From Stieleria maiorica (lineage in GTDB: Bacteria; Planctomycetota; Planctomycetia; Pirellulales; Pirellulaceae), in assembly GCF_008035925.1 (NCBI RefSeq), contig NZ_CP036264.1:2724443-2788442 (forward strand): a stretch of 64,000 nucleotides of DNA, given 5' to 3'. This document shows positions 8,019 through 20,573 of this stretch, in pieces (position 1 is the stretch's first letter; each line of letters starts with the position of its first letter). The position numbers and the translations under genes were made by a program. The notes beneath the pieces were generated by a model, which did not search any database, was not told the DNA's origin, and saw only the letters and a program-made list of their open reading frames with translations.

Positions 8019-9635
8019 TTAGGACAGATTGACTTGAGTGAGTGAAAAACGCGTCTGGCCGAGTAAGACCGGGCGATCGGGTTCCAGTTGGCAGACGTCA
8101 CCGCCCGGCTCGGCGAATTTGATCGCGTAACCGCCGGCCGAGCGAAACACGACGATCGGTCGCTCGCCGCCGGAGATCGAAAAGTGGCCGCCGGAGCCCG
8201 AAAACAACAGCGAATCCGCCATCAATGCCGCGCAGCGAATCTCACGTTTGGCCAGCCCCGCCCCGGACAATTGCAGCACCGCCGAACCGCTTGCAGGGAC
8301 GGTCTTGCGGAACTTGAGACGTCCCCGCCGGCCGTACCCCAGCGAATCACCGTCGGCCAACAGTCGGCGTTTGGTCGGCCGATCGTTGACACGGAACTCT
8401 GCCTCCGACTCGGCAAAATAGTCTTCGCCCGCGCGGCGGATGAACAACGCAGCCGACGGCCCCTCGGTCAGGAGCGGCAAATCGTAACGCTGTGACGTCG
8501 ATGACGCCCCCACCGAAACACGCTCCGCATCGAGCAACAGGATCGTCCCCAGCCCATCGACCCGCAATACCCTGGCGCCCTGCCGCTCGTCCACCCGTTG
8601 GTGTCCAGGCTTTAGCCGAACCCCGGTCGCTGCTTCGCAGCCGGAGTGTGCGGCTAAAGCCTGAACACCAACAGGTCTACCCGTCGGGATCGGGACGTAA
8701 CCGTCGAGCAGCCCCAACGGACCCGAACGCACCTTGGCGACTTGGTCAGCAAGCAGGGCGAGTGTCTTGCGAGTTTCGGTGATCCAAGGTGCATTTGAGA
8801 TCACTTGCGAGACCAAGGCGAGTTCGCGATCGGCTTCCAGGTAGCATGCCCGGCCGATCAACTCGTTTGCGCGTGCACATCGATCGAAACAGGATCGCAG
8901 TTCATTCAGGCGAGCATCCATCGGCGCCGCGGCGATTGCCATTTGCAACCCGTCGCCGCCACGATCCAGTCGACCGCTCTCGAAGTCGGCGACAATCCGC
9001 TCCAGGATCGGCGGCAGCAGTGCCCGGATCTTGTCCACCACCAATCGATGACGTCGAAGTTCTGCATCAAGCGACTGGACGATTGCAACGCCCGCCTCAA
9101 AATCGTGTGACGCGATCGCCTGGCCGATCCGATCGGCCGCCGCAGCGGCCAACGTGCGTTTGCGTTCGATTTCGGCGGCGAGCCTGGAATGGGTTGGACC
9201 GGGTGGCAAGAGATGTTGTCCCAACGTGAATTGACCGAGTTGACCTTGCATTTTAGCCTCCCGAGCTGCCTCTTGCTCGGCGGCCGCCTGGGCACGCTGC
9301 TGCGATTCAATTTCCGCTATTTCGCTTACCAGATTGACGACCTCGCTGGTCCGTCCGGCCAGACATCGTGCCTTGTCCGCATCCGATCTGGCATCGCGGT
9401 GGTGTTGGCGATCGAGATGCCGCCGTGCACGTTGAACCAGATGATCGATCAACAAATCCGTCAACCGCTGGCCGTCGCGGTGCCCTCGCTGCGGTGTCGC
9501 GATCAGCAGCTCAAAGGCGTCGTCCAATCGCCCTGCGTCGATCGCGGTCTCGATTCGTTTGAGTTGGATTGGAAACACGGTTGGGATGTTAGGGAGCTTG
9601 TTGAATTGGTGTTGCGCTCTTGCGGATGGTGGCAC
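8019..9635 (-). CDS. FHA-like domain protein with helical N-terminal region
   Basis: This 538-residue protein has a helical, TPR- or coiled-coil-like N-terminal region (about 20-320), rich in E-A-A and R motifs. A C-terminal beta-rich region (about 355-530) with LLADGDSLGYGRRGRLKF and SGGHFSISG matches the layout of FHA modules that bind phosphothreonine. The usual Ser-Arg-x-x-His core is not visible: the matching place reads GPSAALFIRR, so phosphopeptide binding may be lost. A palindromic repeat of family A (8596-8672) is inserted in frame in the linker, adding about residues 322-347. The start is uncertain: the long frame begins with GTG at 9635, and a second GTG at 9578 is possible. It sits directly before the kinase gene. 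Confidence 0.78.
   Translation of the reverse strand: MPPSARAQHQFNKLPNIPTVFPIQLKRIETAIDAGRLDDAFELLIATPQRGHRDGQRLTDLLIDHLVQRARRHLDRQHHRDARSDADKARCLAGRTSEVVNLVSEIAEIESQQRAQAAAEQEAAREAKMQGQLGQFTLGQHLLPPGPTHSRLAAEIERKRTLAAAAADRIGQAIASHDFEAGVAIVQSLDAELRRHRLVVDKIRALLPPILERIVADFESGRLDRGGDGLQMAIAAAPMDARLNELRSCFDRCARANELIGRACYLEADRELALVSQVISNAPWITETRKTLALLADQVAKVRSGPLGLLDGYVPIPTGRPVGVQALAAHSGCEAATGVRLKPGHQRVDERQGARVLRVDGLGTILLLDAERVSVGASSTSQRYDLPLLTEGPSAALFIRRAGEDYFAESEAEFRVNDRPTKRRLLADGDSLGYGRRGRLKFRKTVPASGSAVLQLSGAGLAKREIRCAALMADSLLFSGSGGHFSISGGERPIVVFRSAGGYAIKFAEPGGDVCQLEPDRPVLLGQTRFSLTQVNLS
8596..8672. repeat. Repeat family A copy inside a coding region
   Basis: The outer arms 8597-8618 and 8651-8672 pair with one mismatch in 22 (a G-T pair). 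The centre contains a CTGC-TTC-GCAG hairpin. Length and design match the copy at 30-107. On the minus strand it is read through without a stop and encodes roughly residues 322-347 of the FHA-like protein. Confidence 0.85.
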
Positions 9636-9663
9636 CCCTGTCGCGCTGGCAGTGTTGACCGCT

Positions 9664-9729
9664 GTACGACGTCCTTTCTAGGTCGTCGCGGGGAGTCCTG
9701 TGGACGACGGCCCGGAAGGGCCATCGTAC
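9664..9729. repeat. 66-bp palindromic element bounded by GTACGA
   Basis: The element starts GTACGACGTCC and ends GGGCCATCGTAC, so its ends are inverted copies of GTACGA. Inside is a strong hairpin around GGCCCGGAAGGGCC (about 9709-9722). It lies in the 138-bp gap between the coiled-coil gene and the FHA-like gene, next to a family A copy. No coding content is visible. Confidence 0.65.
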
Positions 9730-9744
9730 TGGTAGCCGCATCCT

Positions 9745-9793
9745 GTCGCTGCTTCGCAGCGAGGGGGAGTCGCCTAAAGGCTAGACACCAACG
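9745..9793. repeat. Repeat family A, half copy at a gene end
   Basis: The inner hairpin GTCGCTGC-TTC-GCAGCGA (9745-9762) and the right outer arm (9771-9793) are present; the left outer arm is missing. On the minus strand the arm encodes the last residues L-V-S-S-L and the TAG stop of the coiled-coil gene. Confidence 0.8.
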
Positions 9794-10583
9794 GTTGCGG
9801 GGCGTTCGAGTTGCCGAAGTACTCGTCGTACTCCGCCAAGACTTGATCTTCGCTTTGGCTTTCCCCCTCCAGGTCGATGGAAAAGATATCTTGTTCGTGT
9901 TCCAAGACCCGCTGGGCGACGGCCAATCGAGTTTCAATCTGTTGCAGCAAGTGATCGGCATCCGACAATTCACTGCCGTCGAGATGGATTCCCGCATCGA
10001 TCTTGGATGCTTGAACCAAACGAGCCTCTGCCGCCAACGCCTCGACCTTTTGCTCCAGTTCGACTTTGCGGTGGCGCATCGAATCCAAGGATGCCAGCGC
10101 CGCGGCCAGCGATTCGTTTCGCTTTTCCAACAACCGTTCCTTGGCGGCCAGTGCAAGTCGGCCCGTCTTGTAGCGGTCCAAGCGTCTGGCAAGTTGCTCG
10201 GTCAGTTGCGTTCGATTCAGGTTGCGACCGCCAGCTTTGAACGACACGGATTGCGTCCGCATCTGTTCACGCAGATTGGAAAGCGTCGCCAGTTCGTCCT
10301 CCAGACGGTGTTCGGTTTCTGAAACGTCTCGCCGCAGTGCAGCGATTTCGACTTCTTCCTGGGCGATCATTCGCACTTGGGCTTGAAGTTCGGGCAAGAT
10401 GGCTTCGATCAGATCTCGGGCCCGCCGCAATTCAAACTCGATCGGCACGGTTTCCTGGACGGAATCACGCACCGACCGCGCCGACGTACGCACGTAGCTA
10501 AAGAAACCCGGCCCCAACAACAAAACGCCGCCGATCAGGACCGCCAGAAACGCGGCGACGGAATACTTGACCGCTCGGAACAT
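9774..10583 (-). CDS. Membrane-anchored coiled-coil protein
   Basis: This 269-residue protein has one N-terminal membrane helix (about 8-28, AAFLAVLIGGVLLLGPGFF), followed by a long, highly charged coiled coil (about 45-235) with heptad-like Leu/Glu/Arg spacing. The tail is acidic (DQVLAEYDEYFGN). I find no enzyme motif. It resembles PspA-like or generic coiled-coil scaffold proteins only in overall design. I chose the ATG at 10583; an upstream TTG (10592) is in frame. It is the first gene of the minus-strand signalling cluster. The last five codons and the stop come from repeat family A, so the original C-terminus may have been replaced. Confidence 0.8.
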   Translation of the reverse strand: MFRAVKYSVAAFLAVLIGGVLLLGPGFFSYVRTSARSVRDSVQETVPIEFELRRARDLIEAILPELQAQVRMIAQEEVEIAALRRDVSETEHRLEDELATLSNLREQMRTQSVSFKAGGRNLNRTQLTEQLARRLDRYKTGRLALAAKERLLEKRNESLAAALASLDSMRHRKVELEQKVEALAAEARLVQASKIDAGIHLDGSELSDADHLLQQIETRLAVAQRVLEHEQDIFSIDLEGESQSEDQVLAEYDEYFGNSNAPQPLVSSL

Positions 10584-10693
10584 GACAACCAACCTTCAAA
10601 GAGTGGAATACGACCTGAAAACGACCGATTTGCCGGTCTGTATCAGGGGAGTCGAAGGCGGGTGGGAAATGTGACTAAGAAAATCGGAAAAAG

Positions 10694-10720
10694 TTCAAAC
10701 GTAGCTACCTTCGCAAGAAG
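10694..10720. repeat. Dispersed CAAACGTAGCTACC motif, copy 1
   Basis: TCAAACGTAGCTACC followed by TTCGCAAGAAG matches the sequence at 61306-61331, where TCAAACGTAGCTACC is followed by ATCGCCAGAAG. Both lie in gaps outside genes. The core GTAGCTAC is self-complementary. Confidence 0.6.
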
Positions 10721-10837
10721 AGGGCGTACGGTTTTTGCCCGCGGAGATACGAAGCGTTTACGCGTTTCACTCCCCTTGGCAGGACGCTTGCTTTGAGGTG
10801 GTGCGTTCGGAAAGGAGGTCTGGCAGAACCAAATAAA

Positions 10838-10910
10838 CCCACGGATAGCAGCGCGAACCCACGGATGTGATGCGGCCTGGGATCCGTGGGTTCGCGCTGC
10901 TATCCGTGGG
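10838..10910. repeat. Perfect 29-bp inverted repeat
   Basis: The arms 10838-10866 and 10882-10910 are exact reverse complements over 29 bp, with a 15-nt spacer. Each arm itself begins and ends with a copy of CCCACGGAT (or its complement). It lies about 100 bp downstream of the methyltransferase stop codon and could end transcription of that minus-strand gene, but there is no U-tract. Confidence 0.85.
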
Positions 10911-11008
10911 CAATCGACCTCCCTGTGGTTCAGGGCGCCAGAGATATTTGCAAGAACCCTTTAGAATCAAAGACTTAGAAACCGCACGACCTCGGAAGGT
11001 GGGACCGG

Positions 11009-12220
11009 TCATCCGGGCGCGGTCAACGCCGCGAATTGACGACGCGTTCCCTTGCCGATCCACAGTGTGAACGGCCGCTCGCCGCAGGATCGGTAGCGCT
11101 TTTCTAGCACGTTGGGATTCTGGGACACGCCCCGCGTTTTGACTCGCCAGGGGAAACCATTCATCGATCGCAACGTCTTGCGCAACTTGCGGTCATCGCA
11201 GGCCCCCGACCAAATCACGGGTTCACAGATCGCTAGATCACCGGTGATTTCGGTCTGGCCGGTCAAGAACCCGCGGGGGCCGCCGATGGTGGCATAGCCG
11301 TGTTGATCGGCAAACGATTCGGTCAGTCCGGCGGCGCGGATGGCGGCGTCGGGGTCGGCCAGGTAGGCCATCGGCTGGTCCACTCGCTCGACCGCGCCGT
11401 CGATGCGCTCGCTGGTGTGTATCGCAACATTGCCAGCTTTCCCCAGCACAACCGCGGAGCGCGCGGATTCGGCAAGCGGCGGGCCAAGGTTCTCACCCGC
11501 CCGATCGATCGCGCTGCCTGTCAACAACGTTTGCTCGCGGACATTGGCGCCGAGCGAAATCCACACGCGATGCCGCTGCGGCCGGTCTTCGATCTCTGCG
11601 GCCGGCGCCAGTTTGACGATCCCCGCCTCGCAGCGATCCAGGATTTGTTCCACCACGTCCCAAGGCGGCGAGTAGTCTTCGGGGCGAACCTTGCGGCCGG
11701 CATCGTCGCGGCGATCGGGATCCAGATGAACGGTCGCGTCGCCGGGAATCGCAAACGTGGCGACGTCGTCACAACGCACGTCGATCTGCGCCGGGATGGA
11801 ACCCAAATTCAATCGTAGGTTTTCCGTGGCCATGGCAACCATCATGGGGTCGGTATCAACCGCGGTGATCGGACGGCCGGAGGAACCATATGCCTTGGCG
11901 ATCGCGATGGTGTCGGCGCCCAATCCACAACAACCTTCGACCACCGTGGTGCCGTTCATCCAGCGGGCCTTCAAGTCGGCGACCGCTGCAGGTGTCGCTT
12001 GGCTGAGCGAACGCTCGGTGCACCACCAGATTCCGTCACCTAATTTCGCCCGCGCTTTGGATTGCAGATTCAGCGACACCAAGACGACGGCGGCGAGGTC
12101 CTGCCCCACCATCGAGCGGACTTTCGCCGCCACCGCCGCGTCCCAGACGCCGTGCTGGATCGCCATGCGCAGCGCCTCTTCACAGCCGGCGAGGTCGTGC
12201 GTGGAAGGGGTGTGGGGCAT
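11009..12220 (-). CDS. Class I SAM-dependent methyltransferase with THUMP-like tail
   Basis: This 403-residue enzyme has a Rossmann methyltransferase core at about 90-200. Motif I is VVEGCCGLGADTIAIA, the acidic motif is ITAVDTDPMM, and the catalytic-type motif is VHLDPDRRDD, which matches the D-P-x-R-R signature of a THUMP-like methyltransferase family. The N-terminal 90 residues are helical. The last 70 residues (WRVKTRGVSQNPNVLEKRYR) match the THUMP-like C-terminal domain. RNA is the likely substrate by family, but this group has no firmly known target that I can name. The gene follows the double uvrA gene on the same strand after a 147-bp gap that holds a tandem repeat. Confidence 0.85.
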   Translation of the reverse strand: MPHTPSTHDLAGCEEALRMAIQHGVWDAAVAAKVRSMVGQDLAAVVLVSLNLQSKARAKLGDGIWWCTERSLSQATPAAVADLKARWMNGTTVVEGCCGLGADTIAIAKAYGSSGRPITAVDTDPMMVAMATENLRLNLGSIPAQIDVRCDDVATFAIPGDATVHLDPDRRDDAGRKVRPEDYSPPWDVVEQILDRCEAGIVKLAPAAEIEDRPQRHRVWISLGANVREQTLLTGSAIDRAGENLGPPLAESARSAVVLGKAGNVAIHTSERIDGAVERVDQPMAYLADPDAAIRAAGLTESFADQHGYATIGGPRGFLTGQTEITGDLAICEPVIWSGACDDRKLRKTLRSMNGFPWRVKTRGVSQNPNVLEKRYRSCGERPFTLWIGKGTRRQFAALTAPG

Positions 12221-12250
12221 TGTTGGAATTGAGTGAGAGATAGCGGTTTC

Positions 12251-12323
12251 ATGCCAGCACGTGGCGTGACGGCAGTGGCCGGTGGTGATGCCAGCACGTG
12301 GCGTGAGCCAGTGGCCGGTGATG
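12251..12323. repeat. Two-copy tandem repeat, 37-bp period
   Basis: ATGCCAGCACGTGGCGTGA begins at 12251 and again at 12288. Each copy continues with a version of CAGTGGCCGGTG. The two units fill most of the gap between the uvrA-like gene and the methyltransferase gene. The unit contains near-palindromes (CACGTG, TGGCC). No coding role is seen. Confidence 0.75.
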
Positions 12324-12367
12324 GTGATTTGGTGACGGGCCGCTCGCTGACGCGTCCCGCTGGCATG

Positions 12368-18844
<6,477 letters not shown>

Positions 18845-19211
18845 TCCTTGTCCGGGTAGTCTACAGGGAGCGTCAATTTGGCGAAATGACCGGAAAATCT
18901 GGACCGCTCTGCGGCTAATTCGTGATTGGGCTGGGAAAGAAGTGGGACCTCGGCGGGAAACGCAGTGATACTGAACGCCTCTCCCACTGATGCCAGGCTA
19001 GCGGTCTGCCACAGCTTCGTTTTCCAATGGGCGGGACAGTCGCCGTCCTCTCCGAGGTCGGCGCGGGGAAAAGCTTCGCTTTTGGGGTGCCGAGTTCGGA
19101 GAACACGGCGACCCAAGGAACCCATCGTCAAGTACGAAAATTGAGCTGCGGTAGACCACCAGAAGCCTCGCCCACCGCCCCAATGCACATCCCACACTTC
19201 CCCGTTTGCCG
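18845..19211. other. Divergent gap between uvrA and the protease gene
   Basis: The 367 bp between two outward-facing genes should hold both promoters; I cannot assign boxes with confidence. The right half contains a large hairpin (19039-19112). A frame reading into this region from the minus strand overlaps the uvrA start and is not supported as a gene. Confidence 0.55.
19039..19112. repeat. 74-nt structured hairpin element
   Basis: GTCGCCGTCCTCTCCGA (19039-19055) pairs with TCGGAGAACACGGCGAC (19096-19112), 15 of 17 positions matching. Inside are a shorter TCGGC/GCCGA pairing and a terminal AAAAGC-TTC-GCTTTT hairpin (19069-19083). The fold is nearly continuous. It may be a dispersed repeat or an RNA leader of the protease gene that starts 100 bp later. 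Confidence 0.6.
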
Positions 19212-20465
19212 ATGCAGCTCTACTACTTCCTGGCCGTCATCCTCTCGCTCAGTTTGGGGTCGCTGCCCGCATCCAGCCAATCGTTCGCCCGAGCAGCGGG
19301 CTTCACCGCCCTGGTGATCGTCGCTTGGTGGGTGCTGTGTTACCTGGCGGTGCGATTGGTCGTGCGATTGATCGATCAAGGCGAAGTGGACGCGCGGGTC
19401 GGCTACGATTGGTTTGATCGGCAAACCGAGTGTTTTCGTTGGTTTTCTTTGGGATTGGTGCTGCTTTGTCTGGGGGGATTCGGGCTCGGCCGCAATTTCG
19501 ATCAACTGCCGGTGGTGCAAGATTCGTTGGCGTTGCAGGCGACGGTGCTGCTGTTTCCTGCGATGGCGATGATGTCCGGATTATGGGCGGGCGAGTATCT
19601 GTTTGCGGCGCGGCTGGGGTTGGTGCGGCCCAACGTGTGGGCAGGATTGAAGTCGATCGTTGCGACGCTGCGTTGCAGCGTCGGCTGGCTGATCGCACCG
19701 ATCGTCGGCATTTTGGCACTGATCGACTTCGTCTCGCTGACATCGATCGGGGATCAGGTGCCGCCGTGGGTGGCCTGGGGCGCGCTTGGGCTGGTGCTGG
19801 TCGCCGGGATCCCGGTCTTGGTCCGACGCATCTTTCCGACGACGCCCCTGGATGATGCGACGCTGCACTGGATCCGATCCGTTGTTGCCGCTGCCGGGAT
19901 CCCACGCTGCAAGATCGTGCAGTGGGACACGGGACTGCGAACCCACAATGCGATGATCGCCGGTTTGCTGGGGCGTTTTCGCGTGCTGATGTTGAGCGAC
20001 CGGTTGGTCCGAGAGCTCAGCCGAGAGGAACTTGCGATGGTGATTTTGCACGAGGTGGCGCATGCGAGACGGCATCACGTGCCGCTGCGGATTGCCGCGC
20101 TGGTTCCCGCCTGGCTGGCCGGCGCGGCGCTAGAGCGGGGACTGATGCACGATTCGCTTTCTGCTTGGGTGGCGGATTGGGCAACGGATTGGGCCGGAAC
20201 GCTTGGTAGCGCCCTGAGTCTGCTGGCCACCGTGTTGATCTTGCGAATCGTCAGCTACCGCAGCGAATACGACGCCGATGCGGTCGCCTGTCGTTTGGCG
20301 CCGACGGTCTCTCAAGTTTGCGCCGACGTTCCGCCGACCGAGAGCGAAGCGGGACACCAGCTCGCCGCGGCGCTGCTGCGAGTGACCGAAGACAGCGACG
20401 CGGCCCGCAAGCCGACGTGGTTGCATCCCGGCATCGGCGATCGCATCGACGCGTTTGCCGGATAA
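19212..20465 (+). CDS. M48-type zinc metalloprotease, integral membrane
   Basis: This 417-residue protein is a membrane peptidase. The zinc motif H-E-V-A-H is at 280-284 (VILHEVAHARRHH), and the likely third ligand is Glu352 in YRSEYDADA, matching the M48 pattern E-x-x-A-D. The N-terminal 200 residues hold about five hydrophobic helices, and further helices follow the HExxH site. The conserved stretch THNAMIAGLLGRFRVLMLSD is typical of the HtpX/Ste24 region. I chose the ATG at 19212; a TTG two codons upstream is in frame. HtpX-like proteases remove damaged membrane proteins; this role is by family only. It is divergent from uvrA and convergent with the next gene. Confidence 0.87.
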   Translation: MQLYYFLAVILSLSLGSLPASSQSFARAAGFTALVIVAWWVLCYLAVRLVVRLIDQGEVDARVGYDWFDRQTECFRWFSLGLVLLCLGGFGLGRNFDQLPVVQDSLALQATVLLFPAMAMMSGLWAGEYLFAARLGLVRPNVWAGLKSIVATLRCSVGWLIAPIVGILALIDFVSLTSIGDQVPPWVAWGALGLVLVAGIPVLVRRIFPTTPLDDATLHWIRSVVAAAGIPRCKIVQWDTGLRTHNAMIAGLLGRFRVLMLSDRLVRELSREELAMVILHEVAHARRHHVPLRIAALVPAWLAGAALERGLMHDSLSAWVADWATDWAGTLGSALSLLATVLILRIVSYRSEYDADAVACRLAPTVSQVCADVPPTESEAGHQLAAALLRVTEDSDAARKPTWLHPGIGDRIDAFAG

Positions 20466-20573
20466 GACGGTCAAAAGACCGCAAACGAAACAACGACCAT
20501 GGTGGGACTGGGCAGGACGCCTCAACAAACATCAGTTCTACCCAGGCACGACGAGCTGTCGAGCCGGCGAGAA

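Larger units (their letters stand above)
10584..11008. other. Gene-free gap with two repeat elements
   Basis: About 425 bp lie between the coiled-coil gene and the methyltransferase gene. They hold a short dispersed motif (10694-10720) and a perfect long inverted repeat (10838-10910). The promoter of the signalling cluster is expected just above 10584, but I cannot point to convincing -35/-10 boxes. Confidence 0.6.

Noticed and set aside
9189-10322. 377-codon plus-strand frame across the signalling cluster
   Set aside because: It crosses two repeat elements and two well-formed minus-strand genes.
20461-20485. Intrinsic terminator after the protease gene
   Set aside because: CGGTC-AAAA-GACCG is only a 5-bp stem with no U-tract, too weak to call.
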